Below, piece by piece: positions 8,157-15,578 of a DNA stretch of 64,000 nucleotides. Position 1 is the stretch's first letter; each line of letters opens with the position of its first letter. The notes beneath the pieces were generated by a model that had not been told where the DNA came from, searched no databases, and saw nothing but the letters and a program-made list of their open reading frames with translations. Location: the NCBI RefSeq assembly GCF_016860545.1, contig NZ_BNEB01000005.1:62001-126000 (forward strand), written 5' to 3'. The translations under genes were made by a program, and so were the position numbers. This DNA comes from Streptomyces asoensis (GTDB lineage: Bacteria; Actinomycetota; Actinomycetes; Streptomycetales; Streptomycetaceae).

Positions 8157-8411
8157 GTGAACGACCTCTCCTACAGCGACTTCGAGTCCGCGCTCCGCCA
8201 GTCCCTCCCGTTCCTCGACGAGGAGACACCCGTGGACGCCGACGCGAGCCTCACGGAACTGGGCCTGGACTCGCTGACGTTGCTGGGCCTGGTGGCGGAG
8301 CTGGAGGACAGGTTCTCGGTGGAACTCCCCGACGAGATGCTGGTGATGGAGACCTTCGAGACACCGTCGACCCTGTGGAACAGCCTGTCGAAGCTGCCTC
8401 GCGTCTCCTGA
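8157..8411 (+). CDS. acyl carrier protein (second copy)
   Basis: This 84-residue carrier protein has the canonical LTELGLDSLTLLGLVAELED motif, with Ser39 as the phosphopantetheine attachment point, and a VELPDEMLV third-helix entry. The start is GTG at 8157, with GAGGAG seven bases upstream. It diverges from the other carrier gene across a 158-bp spacer that must hold both promoters. The two carriers are only distantly similar, so they probably have different loading partners rather than being a recent duplicate. No adenylation or ketosynthase gene is visible within the window, so loading enzymes must lie to the left or elsewhere. Confidence 0.92.
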   Translation: MNDLSYSDFESALRQSLPFLDEETPVDADASLTELGLDSLTLLGLVAELEDRFSVELPDEMLVMETFETPSTLWNSLSKLPRVS

Positions 8412-8540
8412 ACAGGTCCCCGCGATCTGCTGCCCACCGGGGCTGGGTGGCCAGGGTGGGCAGACAGTGGACTGGAGGACCCATGGCGTGTGTCCCTCGG
8501 GCTCCCACAAATCGCTTGGCGAGCAGAACGATCACGCTGG

Positions 8541-8546
8541 CAGGAT
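8541..8546 (+). promoter_or_regulatory. -10 element, leaderless candidate
   Basis: CAGGAT lies 6 nt before the ATG at 8553, and there is no ribosome-binding site. TTGGCG at 8516-8521 could serve as a -35 box with a 19-nt spacer. Confidence 0.45.
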
Positions 8547-8552
8547 GCCGCC

Positions 8553-9077
8553 ATGGGGAACACACGAGCTTGGCCCGTGCTGCGGACCACGGATCTCACC
8601 GAGGCGTTGGCACTCGCGGAAAGACTGCTGTCGGTGGCGTCCTGGTACGACCCCGACGGTTGCTACCTCGACGCCTGGGCGCACGACGACGATCAGGTGC
8701 GCCACCTGACCGAGACCGCACCGGACGCGAGCGTCACGTGGTACGAGGAATCCGGCAGCAGGACCGCCAGTGTGAGCCGGCCCGCCACGACCCTTGAACA
8801 GGCGAGAGAGGCTCTCGGAACCTGGGCGGGCATCACCAGGTGCTACATCCTGTGGCACAACCTGAAGTGGCCGGCCGTCCCGGAGCTCGGGCTGAACGAG
8901 GAATACAAGTACGCCGAGTTGCAGGTCGCGAGCAACACCCACACGATCCACTGCGAGGAGTGGGCCCCCGAGCACACCGTCTTCGTCCACGCCCGCCCCG
9001 GCCACGACGCACGCGCCACATGGCTGGCGGCACAGGTCGGCACCGAGGTGGTCGGCCCACCCGAGTTCGGCTGGTAG
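8553..9077 (+). CDS. hypothetical protein (174 aa)
   Basis: I do not recognise this soluble, acidic, tryptophan-rich protein. It has no signal peptide or membrane segment. Its size and alternating beta/helix pattern (RCYILWHNLKW, then HCEEWAPEHTVFVHARP) resemble small immunity-type or SUKH/Imm1-like proteins, but no signature confirms this. ATG 8553 was preferred over an in-frame start at 8490 because a -10 box sits at leaderless distance. It follows the second carrier-protein gene by 141 bp, and whether it belongs to the biosynthetic cluster is unclear. Confidence 0.65.
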   Translation: MGNTRAWPVLRTTDLTEALALAERLLSVASWYDPDGCYLDAWAHDDDQVRHLTETAPDASVTWYEESGSRTASVSRPATTLEQAREALGTWAGITRCYILWHNLKWPAVPELGLNEEYKYAELQVASNTHTIHCEEWAPEHTVFVHARPGHDARATWLAAQVGTEVVGPPEFGW

Positions 9078-9229
9078 CCGACGGGCGCAGTTACGCCGGA
9101 ATGAAGCCGGGCCACCAAGGTGGGTGGTTGCCATGTTCGTCGAGCGACGTCAGTTCGTCCCGCAGCGGCAGGCCAGGGTGCGGCACAGCGGCCGCAGGCA
9201 CCTCGTACCGAATACCTGCCGCACGAGCC

Positions 9230-9259
9230 TTGACAGGGTCTTGTGCGGCGACGAAAAAT
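9230..9259 (+). promoter_or_regulatory. sigma-70-type promoter for the GH78 gene
   Basis: TTGACA (9230-9235), an 18-nt spacer and AAAAAT (9254-9259) form a good HrdB-type promoter. The local AT content is well above its surroundings. Transcription would start near 9266, just upstream of the operator-like palindrome. Confidence 0.55.
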
Positions 9260-9279
9260 CACCGCTGCAATCATATGAA

Positions 9280-9291
9280 TGAAACGATTCA
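9280..9291. promoter_or_regulatory. LacI-family operator candidate
   Basis: TGAAACGATTCA is a near-palindrome (10 of 12 positions symmetric) with the central CG typical of LacI/GalR operators. It lies about 20 bp past the predicted promoter and 100 bp before the rhamnosidase gene, a position suited to repression. The matching repressor gene is not in this window. Confidence 0.5.
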
Positions 9292-9391
9292 GCTCCCTGG
9301 GGGCACTCTCTCCCCTGGCGCCCGGTTTCACGTACGCCCGCCGCTCTCACCGCACACCGCACCGCACCGCACACCGACAGCAGGAGCCCGC

Positions 9392-12300
9392 ATGTCGTCT
9401 GTATCGCGCCGGTCCGTCCTGCGCTCGGCCATCGCCGTGGCGCTCGCGCCCACCCTCGGTTCGGCGCTTCTGCCGGGGCTCGCTCCGGTGGCGGCGGCCG
9501 CCGTCTCCTGGACCGCGAAGTGGATCTGGGCTCCGTCGAGTTCGGCGAACCAGTGGGTGGCCTTCCGCAGATCGTTCACGCTGGGCTCCGCGCCGTCGAA
9601 GGCGGTGACGCAGATCGCGGCGGACTCGAAGTACTGGCTGTGGGTGAACGGGACGATGGTGGTCTTCGAGGGCGGGCTCAAGCGCGGCCCGAACCGCACG
9701 GACACCTACTACGACGAGATCGACCTCGCCCCGTACCTGAAGAGCGGCGGCAACACGGTCGCGCTGCTGGTCTGGTACTTCGGCAAGCAGGGCTTCTCGC
9801 ACAACAGCAGCGGCAAGGGCGGTCTGCTGTTCCAGTCGGACATCCAGGCGGGCCCGACCACCCGGCTGGTGAGCGACGCGAGTTGGAAGCACACCGTCCA
9901 CCCGGGCTACGCCAACAACACCGGCGGCACGCAGGTCAACTTCCGCCTGCCGGAGTCGAACGTCTACTACGACGCCCGCAACTCCACCGCGATGACGGGC
10001 TGGGAGTCCCCCGGTTACGACGACAGCGGCTGGAGCGCGCCGACCGACCTCGGTGCCGCGGGCGCCGCGCCCTGGAACGGCCTGGTGCAGCGGCCGATCC
10101 CGCAGTTCCGCCACTCGGGGTTGAAGGCGTATGTCAACGCGGCCTCGCTGCCGTCCACGGGCCAGGGTGCCACCGCGGTGTCGGCCGTCCTGCCGTCCAA
10201 CATCCAGGTCACGCCGTACCTGAAGGTGGATGCCCCGGCCGGCGCGGTGATCGGGGTCCAGACCGATCACTACGACGACGGCGCCGGGCTGACCGGGATC
10301 GAGCCCGGCACGCAGTACAACGTGCGGGCCACCTACGTCTGCAAGGGCGGCGTGCAGGAGTTCGAGGCACTGGCGTGGATGAGCGGCACCGCCGTGCGCT
10401 ACACGATCCCCGCGGGTGTGGGCATCCTCGACCTGAAGTACCGGGAGTCCGGCTACGACACCGACTTCGCCGGCTCGTTCACGAGCAGTGACGCCTTCCT
10501 GGACACCCTGTGGGGCAAGGCCGCCCGCACCATGTACGTCAACATGCGGGACAACTACATGGACTGTCCCACCCGCGAGCGCTCCCAGTGGTGGGGCGAC
10601 GTCGTCAACCAGCTCAAGGAGGGCTTCTACACCTTCGACACCCGCTCCCACGCCCTCGGCGCGAAGGCCATCTCCCAGCTGGCCTCCTGGCAGAAGCCCG
10701 GCGGCGCGCTGTACTCGCCGGTCCCGTCGACGATCTGGACGGCCGAGCTGCCGGTCCAGATGCTCGCCTCGGTGTGGTCCTTCGGCACCTACCACCTCTA
10801 CACCGGCAACACCGACGCCGTCACCGGCGCCTATCCGGCGGTGACGGCCTACCTCGACCTGTGGAGCCTGGACGCCGACGGACTCGTCGGCCACCGGGCC
10901 GGGGACTGGGACTGGGAGGACTGGGGCAGCAACATCGACGCCCGCCTCCTGGACAACTGCTGGTACCACCTGGCTCTCGGCACGGCCATCACCCTCGCCG
11001 GTCTCAGCGGCAACAGCGGCGACGTCCCCGCCTGGCAGGCCAAGCGCGACAGCATCAGGTCCAACTTCGACCGGGTGCTGTGGAGTTCCTCCGGGAACGC
11101 ATACCGCTCCCCCGGCTACGACGGCGACACCGACGACCGCGGCAATGCCCTCGCCGTCGTCGCCGGACTGGCCCCCGCCACCCGCGAGCGGGCGATCACC
11201 GAGGTGCTCCGCACCCACCTCAACGCCAGCCCGTACATGGAGTTCTACGTCCTGGAGGCGCTGTACCTGATGGGCGCGGCCACCGTCGCCGAGGAGCGCA
11301 TGCGCAACCGCTTCGCCGCCCAGGTCGCCGACCGCGCCTGCCACACCCTGTGGGAGGTGTGGGAGAAGGCCGCGGGCACCGACAACCACGCCTGGAACGG
11401 CGGTCCCCTGTACGCGCTGTCCGCGTACGCCGCGGGCATCCGTCCCACCGAGCCGGGCTGGGCGACGTACGACGTCGTCCCGCAGACCGGCACCCTCACG
11501 AAGATCGACACCGTGGTGCCCACCGTCAAGGGGGACGTCCGCTTCGGCATCACGCGGGGCGGCGACCAGGTCACCCTGACCCTCACCTCCCCGATCGGAA
11601 CCACCGCACGCGTGGGTGTCCCGACGTATCGCGGCGCCTCACCGGTCATCAAGGCAGGCGGCACCACCGTCTACAGCGGCGGCTCCTCCACCGGCGGCGT
11701 CAGCGGCCTGACGTACGCGGGCAAGGACTCCTCGTACGTCTACTTCACCCTGCAACCGGGCGGCTGGACGTTCTCGGTCACGGGCGCCGGCCGTCTGGAC
11801 GACCTGGCGCTGGGCCGGCCCGTCTCCAGCAACAACAGCCTGGAGAACGGCGACTGGGGCAGGAGCCGGCTCACCGACGGCAGGCTCACCGGCGTGGGCG
11901 GCGCCAAGGGCTACACGAGCAACGAATTCTCCTCCCCCGACGTCGGCGCGAACCCCGTCTGGGTGGAGATCGACCTCGGCGCGGACACCGACCTCGACGC
12001 CGTACGGCTCTTCCCGCGCACCGACACCCCGGCGACCGGCGGCGGCACGGCGGGCTTCCCCGTCGACTTCACGATCCAGACCCGCCCCGACGGATCCAGC
12101 GCCTACACCACCGCCCGCACCGTCACCGCCGAGCCCGACCCGGGCGGGCTCGTGCAGACGTACGGCTTCCGGACCACGACCGCCCGCCACGTACGTCTGC
12201 AAGTCACCAGGCTCGGCGCACCCGCGACCGACGAGTCCACCAAGTACCGCCTCCAGCTCGCGGAGCTGACCGTCCCCACCGCAGCGACCACCGTCACCGC

Positions 12301-12751
12301 CGGCTGCACGCTGGAGAACGGCGACTGGGGCAAGACACGGGTCCTGGACGGCGTCACCACCGGCGTGCCCGGCGCCAAGGGCTTCACCAGCATCGACTTC
12401 TCCTCCGCCGACGTCAGCGCCACACCCGTGTGGATCGAGATCGACCTCGGGGCCGACCGGCCGATCGGCTCCGTCACCCTCCATCCCCGCACGGACACCG
12501 AAGGAGCCGGTGGCGGCACGGCGGGCTTCCCCGTCGACTTCACGATCCAGACCCGCCCCGACGGATCCAGCGCCTGCACCACCGCCCGCACCGTGACAGC
12601 CGAACCCGACCCCGGCGGAGCCGCTCGGACCTACACTCTCGCCTCCGCCACCGGCCGCTACCTGCGCCTGAAGGCGACAAAACTCGGCAGACCCGCCTCG
12701 GACGAGACCTCCAAATACCGCCTTCAGCTCGCCGAGATCCGTATCAAGTAG
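9392..12751 (+). CDS. secreted GH78 alpha-L-rhamnosidase with two F5/8C domains
   Basis: This 1119-residue exported enzyme starts with a Tat signal (SRRSVLRSAIAVALAPTLG, cleavage likely after AAA). An N-terminal beta-sandwich (VSWTAKWIWAP, then FRRSFTLG) leads into the GH78 (alpha/alpha)6 barrel with YMDCPTRERSQWWGD, WDWEDWG and ACHTLWEVWEKA, the regions that carry catalytic acids in the family. Two discoidin-like carbohydrate-binding repeats follow, at about residues 800-960 and 970-1119. ATG 9392 has AGGAG nine bases upstream; a longer frame to 8840 overlaps another gene. The role is release of terminal rhamnose from plant pectin or glycosides outside the cell. The family also contains enzymes of other specificity, so rhamnosidase is likely but not proven. 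Confidence 0.9.
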   Translation: MSSVSRRSVLRSAIAVALAPTLGSALLPGLAPVAAAAVSWTAKWIWAPSSSANQWVAFRRSFTLGSAPSKAVTQIAADSKYWLWVNGTMVVFEGGLKRGPNRTDTYYDEIDLAPYLKSGGNTVALLVWYFGKQGFSHNSSGKGGLLFQSDIQAGPTTRLVSDASWKHTVHPGYANNTGGTQVNFRLPESNVYYDARNSTAMTGWESPGYDDSGWSAPTDLGAAGAAPWNGLVQRPIPQFRHSGLKAYVNAASLPSTGQGATAVSAVLPSNIQVTPYLKVDAPAGAVIGVQTDHYDDGAGLTGIEPGTQYNVRATYVCKGGVQEFEALAWMSGTAVRYTIPAGVGILDLKYRESGYDTDFAGSFTSSDAFLDTLWGKAARTMYVNMRDNYMDCPTRERSQWWGDVVNQLKEGFYTFDTRSHALGAKAISQLASWQKPGGALYSPVPSTIWTAELPVQMLASVWSFGTYHLYTGNTDAVTGAYPAVTAYLDLWSLDADGLVGHRAGDWDWEDWGSNIDARLLDNCWYHLALGTAITLAGLSGNSGDVPAWQAKRDSIRSNFDRVLWSSSGNAYRSPGYDGDTDDRGNALAVVAGLAPATRERAITEVLRTHLNASPYMEFYVLEALYLMGAATVAEERMRNRFAAQVADRACHTLWEVWEKAAGTDNHAWNGGPLYALSAYAAGIRPTEPGWATYDVVPQTGTLTKIDTVVPTVKGDVRFGITRGGDQVTLTLTSPIGTTARVGVPTYRGASPVIKAGGTTVYSGGSSTGGVSGLTYAGKDSSYVYFTLQPGGWTFSVTGAGRLDDLALGRPVSSNNSLENGDWGRSRLTDGRLTGVGGAKGYTSNEFSSPDVGANPVWVEIDLGADTDLDAVRLFPRTDTPATGGGTAGFPVDFTIQTRPDGSSAYTTARTVTAEPDPGGLVQTYGFRTTTARHVRLQVTRLGAPATDESTKYRLQLAELTVPTAATTVTAGCTLENGDWGKTRVLDGVTTGVPGAKGFTSIDFSSADVSATPVWIEIDLGADRPIGSVTLHPRTDTEGAGGGTAGFPVDFTIQTRPDGSSACTTARTVTAEPDPGGAARTYTLASATGRYLRLKATKLGRPASDETSKYRLQLAEIRIK
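12041..12123 (+). repeat. 83-bp direct repeat, copy 1 (second at 12512-12594)
   Basis: This segment inside the first F5/8C domain recurs 471 bp downstream in the second, with one mismatch in 83 bp (TAC against TGC). The flanking domain sequence is clearly more diverged, so the identity looks like recent gene conversion. Confidence 0.9.
12512..12594 (+). repeat. 83-bp direct repeat, copy 2
   Basis: This is the partner of the copy at 12041-12123, in the same reading frame (offset of 157 codons). The single difference changes Tyr to Cys in the encoded domain. Confidence 0.9.
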
Positions 12752-12758
12752 CGTGATC

Positions 12759-12789
12759 GCCTGCCGTGAGGAAGGTCCATGCGGCAGGC
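12759..12789. terminator. hairpin between GH78 and FKBP genes
   Basis: GCCTGCCG (12759-12766) pairs with CGGCAGGC (12782-12789) across a 15-nt loop, 8 nt after the GH78 stop. It could terminate the GH78 transcript or lie in the leader of the FKBP gene. There is no T-tract. Confidence 0.4.
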
Positions 12790-12831
12790 CGGCCCGTGCA
12801 CGGGATTCCGGTGGTGAACGAGGGGACCGTG

Positions 12832-13251
12832 ATGAGCGAGCCGACGAAGCCCAGGGTCGAGGTTCCGGAGGGTGCCGCGCCCACCGAGCTGACGATCCGT
12901 GACCTCGTGATCGGGGACGGTCCCGAAGCGCTGCCGGGCAGGGTGGTCCGGGTCCACTATGTGGGGGTCACCTTCGCGTCGGGGAGGGAGTTCGACTCCT
13001 CCTGGGAGCAGGACAGGCCGTTCAAGTTCGCCGTGGGCGGCGGCAGGGCCATCAAGGGCTGGGACCGGGGGGTGAGGGGGATGAAGGTCGGCGGCCGACG
13101 GGAGATCATCGTTCCTCCGCGTCTCGGTTACGGCAATCAGTCACCGTCGTCCCTGATCCCCGCGGGCTCCACGCTGATCTTCGTCGTGGACCTGCTGTCG
13201 GTCGTGGGCGGGCCCGCCGGAGCCGGCAGGAGCGCGACCGGCTCCGCCTGA
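12832..13251 (+). CDS. FKBP-type peptidyl-prolyl isomerase
   Basis: This 139-residue cytoplasmic single-domain FKBP has the usual sequence marks: VRVHYVGVTFASGREFDSSW, FKFAVGGGRAIKGWDRGVRGMKVGGRR and PPRLGYGNQ, then IPAGSTLIFVVDLL. It has no signal peptide. ATG 12832 is preceded by GAGGGGA; an in-frame GTG at 12766 would add 22 residues without homology. It catalyses cis/trans proline isomerisation and probably acts in folding. The last 14 residues are a Gly/Ala tail. No functional link with the flanking genes is evident. Confidence 0.93.
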   Translation: MSEPTKPRVEVPEGAAPTELTIRDLVIGDGPEALPGRVVRVHYVGVTFASGREFDSSWEQDRPFKFAVGGGRAIKGWDRGVRGMKVGGRREIIVPPRLGYGNQSPSSLIPAGSTLIFVVDLLSVVGGPAGAGRSATGSA

Positions 13252-13316
13252 GCCCGGGGCTTGCGAGGAGCCGGGCGCGGACCGTCGCCGTCCGCTCCGT
13301 CGGACCGCCCGGCGCG

Positions 13317-13412
13317 CCGTCCCGGACCGCGCACGGGGCACCGTCCCGGACCGTGCCCGGGGCGCCGTCCCGGGCCGTGCCCGGGGCGCCGTCCCGGGCC
13401 GTGCCCGGGGCG
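13317..13412 (+). repeat. four tandem copies of a 24-bp unit
   Basis: Copies at 13317, 13341, 13365 and 13389 share the core CCGTCCCGG-CCGTGCCCGGGG. The last two are identical, and the first two differ at a few positions. The unit is GC-only and a multiple of three long. It lies between the FKBP stop and the phosphatase promoter, so length changes would not alter a protein if the downstream start is at 13470. Confidence 0.92.
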
Positions 13413-13456
13413 GCATCAGCGAGTGGCGAACTCACCTGTCGCCCGATTCGTCCCGA

Positions 13457-13462
13457 TAAGAT
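13457..13462 (+). promoter_or_regulatory. -10 element, leaderless phosphatase transcript
   Basis: TAAGAT is 7 nt upstream of ATG 13470, and no Shine-Dalgarno sequence is present. This supports the short start over frames reaching back into the tandem repeat. Confidence 0.45.
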
Positions 13463-13469
13463 CCCGATC

Positions 13470-14582
13470 ATGATCAGATCAGTGCGGCTCCGGCACCGCC
13501 ACCGCCCCTACGGCGGTCAGCGGCAGGCCGTACTGCTGTCACCGCTGCTCGTCACCGTCGTGATCACCGCCGTGGCCTTCGCCACACCGAGGCAGATCGC
13601 CTTCAGCAGGCTGCTGCCCGCGGCCCCCGCGCTGGCCGCCGCCCTGTGGCCCGTACTGCCCACCGTCCTGCTGGGAGCGTTCTGCCTCGCGGTCATGATC
13701 GGCATCAGCTTCGTCTACTCCGACCTGGGGACGCCGTACACCGTCGCCGCCATCGCCGCGGTCACCCTCGCGGCCGCCTACGCGAGCCACCTGCGACTGC
13801 TACGCGAGGAGACCCTCTACCAGGTCCGGCTCGTCGCCGACGCGGCCCAGCAGGTACTGCTGCGCCCGCTGCCGCCCCGCATCCACGACATCGAGATCCA
13901 CTCCCTGTACCGCGCCGCGCAGGAGCAGGCCCGCATCGGAGGCGACTTCTACGAGGCGGCCGACACCCCCTACGGCCTCCGCCTGCTGATCGGCGACGTC
14001 CGCGGCAAGGGCCTCGCCGCCGTGGGAGCCGCCGCGGCGGTGACCAACTGCTTCCGGGAGAACGCCTACGACCAACCCGACCTGACGAGCCTCATCCACC
14101 GCCTCCAGACCACCATGACCCGCTACAGCACCACCACCCCCGCCCACGACCAGCAGGAGCACTTCGCGACCGCCCTCATCACCGAGATCCCCCACCACGG
14201 CAACCACGCCAGCATCCTCAACTGCGGACACCCTCCGCCGCTCCTCGTCCACCGCGACGACGTCCGCCTCCTCGAACCCACCCAGCCCTCCACGCCCCTC
14301 AACCTCGCCGGGCTCCTCGGCGACCACTACTACATCGACACCGTCCCCTTCACGCCCGGCGACCAGCTGCTCCTCTACACCGACGGCGTCACCGAGACGC
14401 GCAACCACCACGGCACCTTCTTCCCGCTGCCCGACTGGATGCGCCGGCACCGCACCACAGCGCCCCGTGAGCTGCTCGGCCGGCTGCACACGGACCTCCT
14501 CCACTACAGCAGCGGCGCACTCGACGACGACATCGCCGCCCTCGCCCTGCACTACCGCCCCGCCCCGGCACCGCGACCCTGA
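13470..14582 (+). CDS. membrane SpoIIE-type PP2C serine phosphatase
   Basis: This 370-residue protein has three membrane helices in the first 115 residues (AVLLSPLLVTVVITAVAFA, ALAAALWPVLPTVLLGAF and VAAIAAVTLAAAYASHL), then a short linker and a SpoIIE/PP2C domain. The metal-binding motifs are visible: ARIGGDFYEA, LLIGDVRGKGLAAV, ILNCGHPPPLL, LLLYTDGVTETR and a closing DDDIAALAL. Such phosphatases dephosphorylate STAS anti-sigma antagonists in partner-switching modules. Streptomyces has dozens. No STAS or kinase gene adjoins it, but the MEDS-STAS and MEDS-ATPase pair at 38.5-40.3 kb is a conceivable client elsewhere in the window. Confidence 0.9.
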   Translation: MIRSVRLRHRHRPYGGQRQAVLLSPLLVTVVITAVAFATPRQIAFSRLLPAAPALAAALWPVLPTVLLGAFCLAVMIGISFVYSDLGTPYTVAAIAAVTLAAAYASHLRLLREETLYQVRLVADAAQQVLLRPLPPRIHDIEIHSLYRAAQEQARIGGDFYEAADTPYGLRLLIGDVRGKGLAAVGAAAAVTNCFRENAYDQPDLTSLIHRLQTTMTRYSTTTPAHDQQEHFATALITEIPHHGNHASILNCGHPPPLLVHRDDVRLLEPTQPSTPLNLAGLLGDHYYIDTVPFTPGDQLLLYTDGVTETRNHHGTFFPLPDWMRRHRTTAPRELLGRLHTDLLHYSSGALDDDIAALALHYRPAPAPRP

Positions 14583-14591
14583 CGCGAAGCG

Positions 14592-15050
14592 CTACGCACC
14601 GGCCCCGCCGTCACGCAGGGAGTGGATCATGATGTGCAGGATCCGGAACGCGGCCGCCTGCTCGGCCTCGCCCAGCCCGGCCAGCATTCTGAGCTCGACG
14701 GACCGCACCGCCACGGTCGCCTTCTCCAGGCTCCGACGCCCGAGCGGCGTGAGTCGCGCGGGAAGCACCTTCCCTACGGGCGCCTCCGCGGGCCTGGTCA
14801 CATGACCGTCCCGTTCCAGGGCCTGGAGCAGCACGTTCATCGTCTGCCGCGTCACGAACGCCCCGCGGGCCAGCTCGGAGTTCGACAAGCCCGGCCGCTG
14901 GGCCAGCAGCTCGAGGCAGGAGTAGTGCGTCACGTTCATGCCGAGGGGGCGCAGCACCTCCTCCATGGCCACGCGCAGGGCACTCGAAGCCTCTTTCAGC
15001 AGGTAGCCCAGCGATTTGTCCAGGTCGATGCCGCCATCACGTTGACTCAT
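14592..15050 (-). CDS. MarR-family transcriptional regulator
   Basis: This 152-residue winged-helix repressor has HYSCLELLAQRPGLSNSELARGAFVTRQTMNVLLQALERDG as the DNA-binding core (pieces of that run identify the family) and a C-terminal dimerisation helix. Its ATG is at 15050, one base into the first of two near-identical palindromes in the divergent spacer with the VOC gene. It therefore very likely represses itself and that gene. It converges with the phosphatase gene at a distance of 9 bp. Confidence 0.93.
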   Translation of the reverse strand: MSQRDGGIDLDKSLGYLLKEASSALRVAMEEVLRPLGMNVTHYSCLELLAQRPGLSNSELARGAFVTRQTMNVLLQALERDGHVTRPAEAPVGKVLPARLTPLGRRSLEKATVAVRSVELRMLAGLGEAEQAAAFRILHIMIHSLRDGGAGA

Positions 15051-15093
15051 GTCAGGATTCTGACATACCGTGGTCCGTGTCAGGAATCTGACA
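15050..15093. promoter_or_regulatory. twin MarR operators
   Basis: TGTCAGGATTCTGACA (15050-15065) and TGTCAGGAATCTGACA (15078-15093) have perfect 6-bp arms TGTCAG/CTGACA and differ at one central base. Their centres are 28 bp apart, close to three helical turns, which suits cooperative dimers. The first covers the MarR start codon and the second precedes the VOC gene. Confidence 0.8.
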
Positions 15094-15113
15094 CGGAAAG
15101 AAGGAGCATCATC

Positions 15114-15482
15114 ATGCCCGTCACCGGCCCCGACTTCATCTCGCTCCAGGCGCGCGACCTCGACGCGTCACAGGCGTTCTACGAGCAGTACCTCGGCGTC
15201 GTCCGCTCACCGGCAGGACCTCCGCACGCCGTCGTCTTCGAGACGAAGCCGATCGCGTTCGCACTCCGGGACGTCCTTCCCGGCACCGATCTCGCATCCG
15301 TGCCCCAGCCCGGCATCGGTGCCGCGATCTGGCTGCACGCCACCGACGTCCAGGCCATTCACGACGCTCTCGTCGCCGACGGTCACACCATCGTCTCGGC
15401 GCCGATCGACGGGCCCTTCGGCCGGACCTTCACCTTCGCCGACCCCGACGGCTACCACGTCACCCTCCACGACCGCGCCTGA
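15114..15482 (+). CDS. VOC (glyoxalase/bleomycin-resistance) family protein
   Basis: This 122-residue VOC-fold protein opens with FISLQARDLDASQAFYEQYLG and ends GRTFTFADPDGYHVTLHD, the canonical repeat boundaries of the fold. ATG 15114 has AAGGAG eight bases upstream. The family includes dioxygenases, glyoxalases and antibiotic-binding resistance proteins. The fused metal triad is not obvious enough to choose between them. Divergence from a MarR regulator with twin operators implies induction by a small aromatic or toxic compound. Confidence 0.9.
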   Translation: MPVTGPDFISLQARDLDASQAFYEQYLGVVRSPAGPPHAVVFETKPIAFALRDVLPGTDLASVPQPGIGAAIWLHATDVQAIHDALVADGHTIVSAPIDGPFGRTFTFADPDGYHVTLHDRA

Positions 15483-15578
15483 GCGGCAGGGAGAGGAGCG
15501 CAGAACGGGGGCATCAAGAGAACTGCGGATAACGTGAGTTGGCTCTTGTTCCCTTTCGAGAAGGCAGTAGTTCGTCAT

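Noticed and set aside
8840..9391. Upstream extension of the GH78 frame
   Set aside because: It overlaps the 174-residue gene in another frame. The Tat signal and AGGAG place the start at 9392.
13317..13412. CRISPR array
   Set aside because: The 24-bp copies are directly tandem with no unique spacers and no cas genes.
13353..13469. Extension of the SpoIIE phosphatase frame through the 24-bp repeat
   Set aside because: It encodes only repeated PGAPSRAV; a -10 box at leaderless distance supports 13470.
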